Below, in pieces: positions 43,906 through 52,975 of a stretch of DNA of 64,000 nt. Source of the stretch: Flavobacterium proteolyticum. Its GTDB lineage: Bacteria > Bacteroidota > Bacteroidia > Flavobacteriales > Flavobacteriaceae. Positions within the stretch are counted from its first letter, which is position 1. Every line of letters starts with the position of its first letter. Made by a program: the position numbers and the translations under genes. Below the pieces are notes generated by a model. The model did not search any database, was not told where the DNA came from, and worked only from the letters and a program-made list of their open reading frames with translations. The DNA is taken from assembly GCF_015223105.1 (NCBI RefSeq), contig NZ_JADFTZ010000001.1:372001-436000 (forward strand), written 5' to 3'.

Positions 43906-45414
43906 TTAATAATGAAAATGTTTACTTTCCTCAATTAAAGGATTTCCTTTCGGAACTAATGGAGCCTTAGTTAAAGCTGTAAATACAACGAAGATAAATA
44001 AACCTAAGAAGAACATTAAAGCTCCAATTTCAGGAATACCAATAAACCATTGATCACCAACTGTTGCAGGCATAATCATATTGAAGAAATCAATATAATG
44101 TCCACATAATATTACGATACCTGCCATAACAACAATCCAAGTTAAACGTTTGAAATCTGTATTGATTAAGATTAACAATGGAAAAATGAAATTCATAGCT
44201 AACATTCCAAAGAAAGGTAATTTGTAATGTTCGATACGAGTTACGAAATAAGTAACCTCTTCTGGGATATTAGAATACCAAATCAACATGAATTGAGAGA
44301 ACCATAAGTATGTCCAGAAAATACTGATACCAAACATAAATTTAGCTAAATCGTGAATATGACTTGTATTTACATTTTCTAAATATCCTTTAGATTTTAA
44401 ATATAATGTTATCATTGCAATTACAGTAATTCCACTTACGAAAAAACTTGCAAAAACATACCATCCAAATAATGTGCTGTACCAGTGAGGATCAACAGAC
44501 ATTACCCAATCCCAGGACATAATTGACTCAGAAACGATAAAGAAAACTAGGAAGAAAGCAGCTAATTTGAAATTTCTCTTATAAGGTGCATTATCTTCAG
44601 CTGTATCTTGAGCGATAGAATTTTTTACAAATTTAAAACGTACATAATTCCAAACAACTAAAATGATAGCAGCAGTTGCTAAGAATCTACCAACATTTAA
44701 CCATCCTTTTTTAAGGAAAATTAACTTGTCAAACTTAACAGATTCTGGATTTACTACTTCTGGATCCATCCATACAAATAAATGATTGTAATGCATTCCA
44801 GCAGCAACTAACAATACAAAGAAAATAATTGAACCTGGTAATAAGTAAGCCGTAATACCTTCCATTACTCTAAATAAAATTGGAGACCAACCAGCTTGAG
44901 CCGCATATTGAATAGCATAAAAAGCTAAAACTCCAACTGAAATTAACATAAAGAAGATACAAGCAACATACAAAGCAGCCCATGGCTTATTCTGTAATTG
45001 GTGTAATACGTGTTCTAAATGTGCTTTGTGGTCATCATGTGAATGAGCATCTGCCTTAGCATGAGTATCGTGATTATCTGCATGTGCAGGAGCTTCAGCA
45101 ACCGCTACAACAGCAGTAGTATCTTCAACATGAGCAGTAGAATCAACAGTAGTTGAGTGAGCAACAGTATGTGTTGAATCTGCAACATGTGCTTCAACAG
45201 CTTTAACAGTATCAGCTACCACATGAGCTTCTGTAGCATGAGGAGCAACTTTATCTACATGAGCAGCTTCATGACCATGATGACTATCTGCTAATAATTT
45301 CTCAACATCCTCAATAGTTTTAGGAGCGGCCATGAAACCAATTCCAATACCAATTGCACCTAAAATCATTAGGACGAATGAAAAAGTTTTTAATTTACTT
45401 GAAAACGTGTACAT
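43906..45414 (-). CDS. actF: Alternative complex III subunit ActF (quinol:cytochrome c oxidoreductase membrane subunit)
   Basis: This polytopic NrfD/PsrC-like subunit resembles ActC and has about ten helices, including a W-D-W-V-M-S-V-D-P-H-W-Y-S-T-L-F segment typical of ActF. The start at 45414 gives 502 residues. An in-frame ATG at 45429 adds five. Between the first helix and the rest lies a striking insert of roughly 100 residues with about 19 histidines plus Ala, Asp, Thr and Val (residues about 38-138). ActF belongs to the membrane module that oxidises menaquinol. It is placed between actE and coxB, the usual order. Confidence 0.9.
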   Translation of the reverse strand: MYTFSSKLKTFSFVLMILGAIGIGIGFMAAPKTIEDVEKLLADSHHGHEAAHVDKVAPHATEAHVVADTVKAVEAHVADSTHTVAHSTTVDSTAHVEDTTAVVAVAEAPAHADNHDTHAKADAHSHDDHKAHLEHVLHQLQNKPWAALYVACIFFMLISVGVLAFYAIQYAAQAGWSPILFRVMEGITAYLLPGSIIFFVLLVAAGMHYNHLFVWMDPEVVNPESVKFDKLIFLKKGWLNVGRFLATAAIILVVWNYVRFKFVKNSIAQDTAEDNAPYKRNFKLAAFFLVFFIVSESIMSWDWVMSVDPHWYSTLFGWYVFASFFVSGITVIAMITLYLKSKGYLENVNTSHIHDLAKFMFGISIFWTYLWFSQFMLIWYSNIPEEVTYFVTRIEHYKLPFFGMLAMNFIFPLLILINTDFKRLTWIVVMAGIVILCGHYIDFFNMIMPATVGDQWFIGIPEIGALMFFLGLFIFVVFTALTKAPLVPKGNPLIEESKHFHY

Positions 45415-45441
45415 ATCTATTATTTTCAAAAAGTATTAATA

Positions 45442-45987
45442 TTATAATCCAGATTTTAGTTGTAAAACGTAGTTAGCTACTTGCCATCTTTCTTGTTGAG
45501 ATAACTGGTTAGCATGAGAACCCATAGAATTTAATCCATAAGTTACTACGTGAAAAATACTACCTTCTGTAATTTCTCTATCTTTATAATTAGGCACCCC
45601 TAAGAATTTTTCTTTAACTACTAAATTACCTTTTCCATCTCCTTTTTCACCATGACAAATTGCACAATAAATATTATATAATTCTTTACCTTTTTCAGGA
45701 TTTAATGATAAAGAATCTAAAGGAGATTTTAAAGTTGCCTTAGCTAAAGCATATCCTTCAGGAGTGTTTGGAATTTCATAAGGTACAAAACCTCTTTTTA
45801 TTGAACCTTTTGCAGGAAGTTGAGCTTCTACTCCTCCTTTAAAAACATCATGTTCTGAATATGTTTCATAAGAAACGGCTTCATACATGTTAGGAAAAAA
45901 CTGATAGTTAGGCTTTGCTTTATCGAAACATGAAGTTGCCATAAAAGACAAACCTACTACTGCTACTATTTTATATAAACTTTTCAT
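45442..45987 (-). CDS. actE: Alternative complex III subunit ActE, monoheme cytochrome c lipoprotein
   Basis: This 181-residue protein has a lipoprotein-like signal (S-F-M-A-T-S-C, Cys20) and one heme attachment motif, C-A-I-C-H-G-E-K-G-D-G-K-G, near residue 112. A likely axial Met lies in L-N-S-M-G-S-H-A. ActE is the monoheme cytochrome of alternative complex III and sits on the periplasmic face, where it helps relay electrons to the oxidase. It lies nine bases after actD and 27 bases before actF. Confidence 0.93.
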   Translation of the reverse strand: MKSLYKIVAVVGLSFMATSCFDKAKPNYQFFPNMYEAVSYETYSEHDVFKGGVEAQLPAKGSIKRGFVPYEIPNTPEGYALAKATLKSPLDSLSLNPEKGKELYNIYCAICHGEKGDGKGNLVVKEKFLGVPNYKDREITEGSIFHVVTYGLNSMGSHANQLSQQERWQVANYVLQLKSGL

Positions 45988-45996
45988 AACTATCTA

Positions 45997-46521
45997 TTAA
46001 TGCTTTTCTACAACTTTAACTTCTACCGCTCCAGTATTTGTAAAGAAAGAAACTAATTCTTCTTCGTTACCGTGAATTCCAACCTCCATCAAGAAATGGT
46101 CATCCGTAGTTCTTACATCAGGATTTTCAGCTTGTTTGAATGGCCACAATTTACTTCTCATGTAAAAAGTGATAACCATTAAGTGAGCTGCAAAAAAAAC
46201 AGTTCCTTCAAACATAATAGGCACAAATGCAGGCATGTTATCAATATAACTAAAACTTGGTTTTCCACCAATATCTTGAGGCCAATCATTTATCATTACA
46301 AAATTCATCAATGTAGTGTAAATTGAAAGTCCAACTAAACCATAAATAAATGCACAGATAGCTAGTCTTGTAGGTGCTAAACCCATAGCTTTGTCCAATC
46401 CGTGAACAGGAAATGGTGTATAAATTTCTTCAATATGATGATGAGCTGCTCTTGTTTGTTTAACAGCATCCATTAAAACATCATCATCATTATATATAGC
46501 GTGTATTACTTTATTACTCAT
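45997..46521 (-). CDS. actD: Alternative complex III subunit ActD (DUF3341)
   Basis: The 174-residue protein has two hydrophobic helices (about 55-78 and 98-120) and the conserved Y-T-P-F-P-V-H-G-L-D near residue 36 that marks DUF3341. ActD is a small membrane subunit of alternative complex III with no cofactor. It lies four bases after actC. Its role in the complex is structural as far as is known. Confidence 0.92.
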   Translation of the reverse strand: MSNKVIHAIYNDDDVLMDAVKQTRAAHHHIEEIYTPFPVHGLDKAMGLAPTRLAICAFIYGLVGLSIYTTLMNFVMINDWPQDIGGKPSFSYIDNMPAFVPIMFEGTVFFAAHLMVITFYMRSKLWPFKQAENPDVRTTDDHFLMEVGIHGNEEELVSFFTNTGAVEVKVVEKH

Positions 46522-46525
46522 GATA

Positions 46526-47935
46526 TTAATGATTATCTGAATGATTATGACCGTGTTGTTCTCTTTCTGCCTTGTAGTTATCTCCTGAAGATTTTAAGAT
46601 AGTCTTAACCTCTGCCTGAGCAATTACAGGGAAACTTCTAGAATATAATAAGAATAATACGAAGAAGAATCCAATAGTTCCGATGTAAATACCAGCATCA
46701 ACAAAAGTTGGTTGGAACATAGTCCATGATGATGGTAAATAATCTCTGTGTAATGAAGTTACAATAATTACGAAACGCTCAAACCACATTCCTACGTTCA
46801 CCACAATTGAGATGATAAAAGACGCCATAATGTTAGTTCTAATTTTCTTAGACCACATTACTTGTGGAGAAATTACATTACAAGTCATCATTAACCAATA
46901 TGACCACCAGTAAGGACCAGTTGCTCTGTTTAAGAATGCATACTGTTCGTACTCAACTCCAGAATACCAAGCTACGAATAACTCCGTAATATATGCACAA
47001 CCTACGATAGAACCAGTAATCATAATTACGATGTTCATTAATTCGATATGTTGGATTGTGATATAATCTTCTAGGTTAGATACTTTTCTCATGATGATAA
47101 GAAGCGTATTTACCATTGCGAATCCTGAGAAAATCGCTCCAGCAACGAAGTATGGAGGTAAGATTGTTGTATGCCATCCTGGGATTACAGAAGTAGCAAA
47201 GTCAAAGGATACAATAGTGTGTACAGAAAGTACAAGAGGAGTTGCTAAACCAGCTAATACAAGAGAAACCTCTTCAAAACGTTGCCAGTCTTTAGCTCTA
47301 CCAGACCATCCAAAAGATAGGGTAGAATAAACTCTTTTGGTAAAAGGAGTTACTGCTCTATCACGTAGCATAGCAAAGTCAGGTAATAAACCAGTCCACC
47401 AGAAAACTAATGATACAGATAAATAGGTAGAAATTGCAAATACGTCCCATAATAATGGTGAGTTAAAGTTAACCCATAATGATCCGAATTGATTTGGAAT
47501 TGGTAATACCCAGTATCCTAACCATGGGCGACCCATGTGAATGATTGGGAATAAACCTGCTTGCATTACCGAGAAAATCGTCATTGCTTCTGCAGAACGG
47601 TTAATCGCCATTCTCCATTTTTGACGGAATAATAATAATACGGCAGAGATAAGAGTTCCGGCGTGACCGATACCTACCCACCAAACGAAATTGGTGATAT
47701 CCCAAGCCCAACCAACTGTTTTATTTAATCCCCATGTTCCAATACCAGTGGTAACGGTATAAATCATACAACCTAATCCCCATAGGAAAGCGGCTAATGC
47801 AATTGAAAATACTGTCCACCATTGTTTGTTTGCTCTACCTTCTACAGGTCTAGCCACATCTACCGTTACATCGTGGTAAGATTTACTTCCTACTACTAAA
47901 GGTTTTCTAATGGGTGCTTCGTAATGAGACGACAT
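46526..47935 (-). CDS. actC: Alternative complex III subunit ActC (NrfD/PsrC-like quinol-binding membrane subunit)
   Basis: This 469-residue integral membrane protein has about ten helices. It shows V-G-I-G-H-A-G-T-L-I-S-A, R-S-A-E-A-M-T-I-F, H-M-G-R-P-W and S-V-H-T-I-V-S-F-D-F, all characteristic of NrfD/PsrC family ActC. The subunit is thought to bind menaquinol next to the Fe-S subunit ActB. It lies 30 bases after actB and four bases before actD. Confidence 0.94.
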   Translation of the reverse strand: MSSHYEAPIRKPLVVGSKSYHDVTVDVARPVEGRANKQWWTVFSIALAAFLWGLGCMIYTVTTGIGTWGLNKTVGWAWDITNFVWWVGIGHAGTLISAVLLLFRQKWRMAINRSAEAMTIFSVMQAGLFPIIHMGRPWLGYWVLPIPNQFGSLWVNFNSPLLWDVFAISTYLSVSLVFWWTGLLPDFAMLRDRAVTPFTKRVYSTLSFGWSGRAKDWQRFEEVSLVLAGLATPLVLSVHTIVSFDFATSVIPGWHTTILPPYFVAGAIFSGFAMVNTLLIIMRKVSNLEDYITIQHIELMNIVIMITGSIVGCAYITELFVAWYSGVEYEQYAFLNRATGPYWWSYWLMMTCNVISPQVMWSKKIRTNIMASFIISIVVNVGMWFERFVIIVTSLHRDYLPSSWTMFQPTFVDAGIYIGTIGFFFVLFLLYSRSFPVIAQAEVKTILKSSGDNYKAEREQHGHNHSDNH

Positions 47936-47965
47936 AATCCTTTATATTGTTTCTTTAATTAATAC

Positions 47966-50900
47966 TTATTTATCGTTTCTAACTTTCACGTGGTACATCA
48001 CGTTTGGTTTTGTTCCGATGTGCTCTAATAAATGATACATTCTATCAGATTCTACTAATTTAGCTACATCTGATTCTGAATCATTGATATCTCCAAATTT
48101 CATAGCACCACTTGAACAAGCTGCAGAACAAGCTGTTTGGAATTCATCCTTACCTACTGCTCTACCTTCACGTTTTGCTTTTAATTTAACTGCTTGAGTC
48201 ATTTGGATACACATAGAACATTTCTCCATAACTCCACGAGAACGTACATTTACATCTGGATTGATAACCATACGACCTAAATCATCATTCATGTGATAAT
48301 CAAACTCGCTATTTTTGTTATATAAGAACCAGTTGAAACGTCTTACTTTGTATGGACAGTTGTTAGCACAGTAACGAGTACCAACACATCTGTTGTATGC
48401 CATGTGGTTTTGACCTTCTCTACCATGAGATGTTGCAGCTACTGGACATACTGTCTCACAAGGAGCGTGATTACAGTGCTGACACATTACAGGTTGGAAA
48501 GCTATTTGAGGATTTTCTGAAGGATCTTCCATACTTGAGAAAGTATCGATAGAATTCATTAATCCAGCAGCAGATTCTTTTAATTCAATATCACCTGCAA
48601 AAGTCTCTTTAGAAGAATAATATCTGTCGATACGTAACCAGTGCATATCTCTACTTCTTCTAACCTCAGATTTACCAACAACAGGTACATTATTTTCAGC
48701 GTGACATGCGATAACACAAGCTCCACATCCTGTACAAGCATTTAAATCAATAGATAAGTTAAAGTGGTGACCTGTAGAACGATCGAAAGAATCCCATAAA
48801 TCAACTTCTGTAGCAGCTGTTGGTTTGTGATCTAAAGATACCATTGGAACTGGGTTCCAAACTTCCGCTTTTTGAGTATTGAAAACTTCTAATGTAGTTT
48901 CTTTGATAATATCACCTCTACCCATTAATGTTTTTTGTAACTGAACACAAGCAAATTCATGCTCTCCATCAGCAACAGTAATAGTAGCAGATTGATTTGA
49001 GTTTAAGTTAGCGTATAAAGCATAAGCATTAACACCTACTTGCATCTCTTCTTTTAATCCTAATTTTTTACCATATCCAAAAGCTAAACCTAAAGTTCCT
49101 TTTGCTTGACCTGGTTGAATAATAACTGGTACATTTTCTAAAGTAGCATTTCCTACTTTAATAGTTGCATAACTTCCGTTTAAACCTCCGTTAGCTACAT
49201 TCCAGTTCTTGAATCCATTTGCCTCAGCATCTGCTTTAGACATAGTTACGTAGTTATCCCAAGAAACTCTTGTAATAGGATCTGGGAATTCTTGTAACCA
49301 AGGATTGTTTGCTTGTTGACCATCTCCCATTCCAACTTTAGAATATAATACTAAATCGAAATTTGAAGATTTTGCTTGTGCTAAAGCTGAAGCTGCCGAA
49401 GCATAATCAGCAGAAGCTGCAGATAATGGACTTGCTACAGAAGCAACAAAACCATCATGAACTGCTTGATTCCAAGATTTTCCAGCTAGAGAAGTAGCAG
49501 AGAAAGATTTTAAGAAATCATAATAAGTAACTGTATTGTCTGTCCAAGTTAATAAAGCCTCTTGGAACTGTTTTGTATTGAATAAAGGACGAATCGTTGG
49601 TTGCATGATGCTGTAATTACCTCTAGTAATTGTAACATCACCCCAAGACTCTAAATAATGAGGAGCTGCAGCAGCAATTGTAGTTAAACTTGAAGTTTCA
49701 TCTTCTTTCATAGAGAAAGCAACTGAAAGTTTAACAGATTTTAAAGCCGCAACGAAATCTTTAGAATTTGCTAAAGTATAAGCCGGATTAACTCCATTCA
49801 TAATTAATGTATGAACTTTTCCAGCTTTCATATCTGCTACTAATTGAGCAACCGCTTTTGCATCTCCTTTTCTAGTAAGGATAGCATCAGAAGGATTGAA
49901 AGCTGCAGATTGTAATGCATTGTTAATAGCTAAAACTACTAATTGTGCATTTACATCATCTAAACCAGTTACAACTACACCTTTACTTTTAGCACTTGTA
50001 AGTTGTTTAGCTGCTTTAGCGATTTGAGCATTTTTAGGTTGAGCACCATTAACAACGGCATAATATAAATCAGCTAGAGCTTGTTTTTGTTGCGCAACTG
50101 TCATTGGAATTCTAACATCTGCATTAGCACCTGCTAAAGACATGTTAGATTCAATTTGAATATGTTTAGACATCATTCCGTTTTTAGGAATACGACCTTG
50201 AGCATATCCTGCATCAAAACCTCCTCCTTGCCAATCTCCTAAGAAATCTGCACCAACAGAAACGATAACATCTGCTTTTGAAAAATCATAATTAGCTAAA
50301 GCTCTTACACCGTAAACTGCTTGAAAAGCATCTAAAGCGTTTGATTCAGAAACTGCATCATAAACAACATGCTTTGTTGTTGGATATTTAGCAACTAAAG
50401 AAGCGATTAAAGCATCAGTTGAAGGACTAGCCATAGTGTTTGTTAACACCACTACATTTCCACCTTTTGCTTTAGCATCTTCTAAACTAGCTTTAACTTT
50501 AGTGTTTACATCAGCCCAAGTTGCATCTTTACCTGCAATTTTAGGTTGTTTCAAACGCAAACTATCATATAATGAAAGAACAGAAGCATGAACTCTTGCA
50601 TTAGCTCCAGTTTTTGCTCCTTCTAAATTATTGTTCTCTACTTTAATAGGACGACCCTCACGAGTTTTGATTAAAATATTAGCGAAATCAAAACCATCAG
50701 CCATCGTTGTTGCATAATAATCAGCAACACCAGGAATAATTTCTTCTGGTTGAACTACGTAAGGAATTGACTTTACAACAGGACCTTCACAAGCCGCCAA
50801 TGAAGCTGCAGCCGTGCTAAATCCAACATATTTTAAAAAGTCACGACGAGTAGTTGACGAAGAAGATAAAGATTCTTTATCTCCTAAAAATTGGTCAACT

Positions 50901-51001
50901 GGAATTGGTTCCACAAACTCGTTGTTTCTTAGCGTCTCAACAATAGAGCTATTTTCGTTTAGCTCTTCAACACTTTTCCAGTATTTTTTGTTTGATGCCA
51001 T
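47966..51001 (-). CDS. actB: Alternative complex III subunit ActB (molybdopterin-oxidoreductase-like and Fe-S protein, Tat signal)
   Basis: The 1011-residue protein has a twin-arginine segment S-T-T-R-R-D-F-L-K-Y-V-G (Arg52 and Arg53) that is internal, as in ActB proteins, followed by A-A-C. Residues about 60-720 resemble a molybdopterin oxidoreductase that is known to lack the cofactor in this complex. The C-terminal 270 residues carry ferredoxin cysteines in four groups: C-T-G-C-G-A-C-V-I-A-C, C-Q-H-C-N-H-A-P-C-E-T-V-C, C-V-G-T-R-Y-C-A-N-N-C and C-S-M-C-I. Together they would hold one [3Fe-4S] and three [4Fe-4S] clusters. It lies between actA and actC. Confidence 0.95.
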   Translation of the reverse strand: MASNKKYWKSVEELNENSSIVETLRNNEFVEPIPVDQFLGDKESLSSSSTTRRDFLKYVGFSTAAASLAACEGPVVKSIPYVVQPEEIIPGVADYYATTMADGFDFANILIKTREGRPIKVENNNLEGAKTGANARVHASVLSLYDSLRLKQPKIAGKDATWADVNTKVKASLEDAKAKGGNVVVLTNTMASPSTDALIASLVAKYPTTKHVVYDAVSESNALDAFQAVYGVRALANYDFSKADVIVSVGADFLGDWQGGGFDAGYAQGRIPKNGMMSKHIQIESNMSLAGANADVRIPMTVAQQKQALADLYYAVVNGAQPKNAQIAKAAKQLTSAKSKGVVVTGLDDVNAQLVVLAINNALQSAAFNPSDAILTRKGDAKAVAQLVADMKAGKVHTLIMNGVNPAYTLANSKDFVAALKSVKLSVAFSMKEDETSSLTTIAAAAPHYLESWGDVTITRGNYSIMQPTIRPLFNTKQFQEALLTWTDNTVTYYDFLKSFSATSLAGKSWNQAVHDGFVASVASPLSAASADYASAASALAQAKSSNFDLVLYSKVGMGDGQQANNPWLQEFPDPITRVSWDNYVTMSKADAEANGFKNWNVANGGLNGSYATIKVGNATLENVPVIIQPGQAKGTLGLAFGYGKKLGLKEEMQVGVNAYALYANLNSNQSATITVADGEHEFACVQLQKTLMGRGDIIKETTLEVFNTQKAEVWNPVPMVSLDHKPTAATEVDLWDSFDRSTGHHFNLSIDLNACTGCGACVIACHAENNVPVVGKSEVRRSRDMHWLRIDRYYSSKETFAGDIELKESAAGLMNSIDTFSSMEDPSENPQIAFQPVMCQHCNHAPCETVCPVAATSHGREGQNHMAYNRCVGTRYCANNCPYKVRRFNWFLYNKNSEFDYHMNDDLGRMVINPDVNVRSRGVMEKCSMCIQMTQAVKLKAKREGRAVGKDEFQTACSAACSSGAMKFGDINDSESDVAKLVESDRMYHLLEHIGTKPNVMYHVKVRNDK

Positions 51002-51033
51002 TGTATAGTATATTAGCTTCTTAAATTATTTTA

Positions 51034-52308
51034 TTAATAGTGACATTTACCACATTCTAAACCTCCCATTTGAGCAGCAGTTAACTGAGATACTCCGTAT
51101 TTTTTAGAAAGTTCTTCATGGATTTTTTTGTAGTAAGCATTATCTTCTACTTTCACATTTGTTTCTCTGTGACAGTTAATACACCATCCCATTGTTAACG
51201 GAGCATGTTGTTTCATGATCTCCATTTCTTCAACTGGACCGTGACAAGTTTGACACTCAACTCCAGCAACAGTTACGTGTTGTGAGTGGTTGAAATAAAC
51301 GTGATCTGGTAAATTATGAATTCTAACCCATTTAACTGGTTTAGTTTTTCCTGTATATTTTTGTAATGACTTATCCCATCCAACTGCTTCATATAATTTA
51401 GCAATTTCACCATCGTAAAAAGCTTTAGAATGCTCTTCAGTTGCAGTAGTTTCAGCCACTTCGCTAATGTTTTTGTGACAGTTCATACAAACATTCAACG
51501 AAGGAATATTAGAATGCTTACTAACTCTTGCAGCAGAGTGACAGTATTTACAATCAATTCCGTTTTCACCAGCGTGAATTCTGTGTGAATAATGAATTGG
51601 TTGTACTGGCTCATATCCTTGATCCACTCCAATTTGCATCATCCAACCGTATGCAAAGTAAGCAGAAACCAACAACAAGACAATAACAGAAACTAATACT
51701 AAAAACTGATTTTTAGCATATGCTCTGAACACATTCATCAATGAACGATCTTTTTGTTCAACTTCTAATCCTTTAGCACTAGCGATTTTAGTCAACATAT
51801 TGTTAACCAAGAACAACATTACAACTAACATCATCATCACTAATGAAAGCACTCCTAATATTACATTATTAGAAACACCTGAATCAGCAGCCGCATCAGT
51901 AGCAACCGGAGCAGCACCAGGAACCGCAGCAGGTGCAGCAGGAGCAGGCTCAGAAGTGTACGCAATAATATTGTCAATATCCTCATTTGACAATTGTGGA
52001 AATGCAGTCATTGGAACTTTATTGTTCTCTTCAAAAACTTTTACAGCTTGCGCATCTCCTGACTTGATTAATTCCCCACTATTCTTTACCCACTTATACA
52101 ACCATTCTTTGTCATACTTAGCCTCAACTCCACGAAGAGCTGGCCCCGTAGCTTTTGCATCTAATTTATGACATGCTGCACAATTGGTATTAAATAATTC
52201 CTTACCCTTTGCCGCATCCTGAGAGAATACAGATAAAGAAGTTACTAGCACGAATGCTACACTGAAGAAAATCTTTGAAAACGATTTATGGTTACCCACC
52301 TTTTTCAT
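51034..52308 (-). CDS. actA: Alternative complex III subunit ActA, multiheme cytochrome c with fused N-terminal monoheme domain
   Basis: The ATG at 52308 gives 424 residues with a signal peptide. A class I-like cytochrome domain (C-A-A-C-H near 43) follows, then a Pro/Ala linker, two hydrophobic helices, and a pentaheme domain with C-K-Y-C-H, C-M-N-C-H, C-Q-T-C-H, C-I-N-C-H and C-G-K-C-H. In total there are six CxxCH motifs. The pentaheme part is standard for ActA and carries electrons from the Fe-S subunit. The N-terminal monoheme could act as a tethered shuttle to CoxB (inference). The frame from 52371 lacks a proper signal peptide start. It is the first gene of the act-cox operon. Confidence 0.94.
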   Translation of the reverse strand: MKKVGNHKSFSKIFFSVAFVLVTSLSVFSQDAAKGKELFNTNCAACHKLDAKATGPALRGVEAKYDKEWLYKWVKNSGELIKSGDAQAVKVFEENNKVPMTAFPQLSNEDIDNIIAYTSEPAPAAPAAVPGAAPVATDAAADSGVSNNVILGVLSLVMMMLVVMLFLVNNMLTKIASAKGLEVEQKDRSLMNVFRAYAKNQFLVLVSVIVLLLVSAYFAYGWMMQIGVDQGYEPVQPIHYSHRIHAGENGIDCKYCHSAARVSKHSNIPSLNVCMNCHKNISEVAETTATEEHSKAFYDGEIAKLYEAVGWDKSLQKYTGKTKPVKWVRIHNLPDHVYFNHSQHVTVAGVECQTCHGPVEEMEIMKQHAPLTMGWCINCHRETNVKVEDNAYYKKIHEELSKKYGVSQLTAAQMGGLECGKCHY

Positions 52309-52392
52309 ATTTAAAATGATTATCGACTTAATTTGGTATACTTTTAGATATACCTTATCTAAAAACAACACGTTATTTTTTCAAAACTCCGA

Positions 52393-52400
52393 CAAAAATA
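52393..52400 (-). promoter_or_regulatory. Putative -7 promoter element for the act-cox operon
   Basis: On the minus strand this reads TATTTTTG, matching TAnnTTTG, about 84 bases before the actA start. The leader contains the self-complementary GGTATA/TATACC pair near 52335-52354. Confidence 0.5.
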
Positions 52401-52498
52401 CAATATTCGAACTATTATTAAAACCTTAATTTTATCTTAAAATGTAATTTATATTTGTTCTAAATAATATTCAAGTGTCTTATTCTCGTCTTAAATTG

Positions 52499-52506
52499 TA
52501 TTTTTG
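52499..52506 (+). promoter_or_regulatory. Putative -7 promoter element for the SPOR gene
   Basis: TATTTTTG matches TAnnTTTG and ends 18 bases before the ATG at 52525. Confidence 0.5.
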
Positions 52507-52524
52507 TATTAAAATCATTTGTAT

Positions 52525-52914
52525 ATGAAAAACTTATCAAAACATAACTTATTGTACTTCTTTATTCTATCATCTTTATTCTGTTTTAGAACTAATGGAC
52601 AAGATGGCAAAACAAATATTTCTGTTGACCCAAAAATAGACCAATTACTGAAAGAAAAAAGAAAATTAAACACTGGTTTATTTCTAAATGAAGGATACAA
52701 AATCCAGATTTTTTATGGTAATAGTGAAGAATCAAAAAAGAAATTGCAAGAATTTAAAAAAGAATTTAAAGACCTTGATGGTACCATCATTTTTAATAGC
52801 CCAAATTATAAAGTATGGATTGGAAATTTCAAAACAAGAATTGAAGTTGAACGCGCAATCTTAGATATTAAGAAAAAATATCCAACAGCATTAATTATAA
52901 AACCAACTAATTAA
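52525..52914 (+). CDS. SPOR domain-containing exported protein
   Basis: The start at 52525 gives 129 residues: a signal peptide (hydrophobic L-L-Y-F-F-I-L-S-S-L-F-C-F) and then a single SPOR-like domain from about residue 58, with Y-K-I-Q-I-F-Y-G-N, the W-I-G-N-F motif and a helix with R-A-I-L-D-I-K-K-K-Y. SPOR domains bind denuded peptidoglycan glycan strands and often localise to division sites. A TTG two codons earlier is less likely. The gene stands alone, divergent from the act-cox operon, and ends in a bidirectional terminator. Confidence 0.83.
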   Translation: MKNLSKHNLLYFFILSSLFCFRTNGQDGKTNISVDPKIDQLLKEKRKLNTGLFLNEGYKIQIFYGNSEESKKKLQEFKKEFKDLDGTIIFNSPNYKVWIGNFKTRIEVERAILDIKKKYPTALIIKPTN

Positions 52915-52929
52915 AAATAGATAAAAACA

Positions 52930-52959
52930 AAAAAGCCATTCTTTTGAATGGCTTTTTTT
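52930..52959. terminator. Bidirectional terminator between the SPOR gene and infB
   Basis: AAAAAGCCATTC-TTTT-GAATGGCTTTTT forms a perfect stem with T runs on both strands. It serves the plus-strand SPOR gene and the minus-strand rimP-nusA-infB operon. Confidence 0.9.
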
Positions 52960-52975
52960 ATTGATTACAATTGAA

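Noticed and set aside
52335..52354. GGTATA/TATACC pair in the actA leader as a riboswitch
   Set aside because: The stem is only six AT-rich pairs, with alternative pairings and no conserved aptamer-like sequence that I can recognise.
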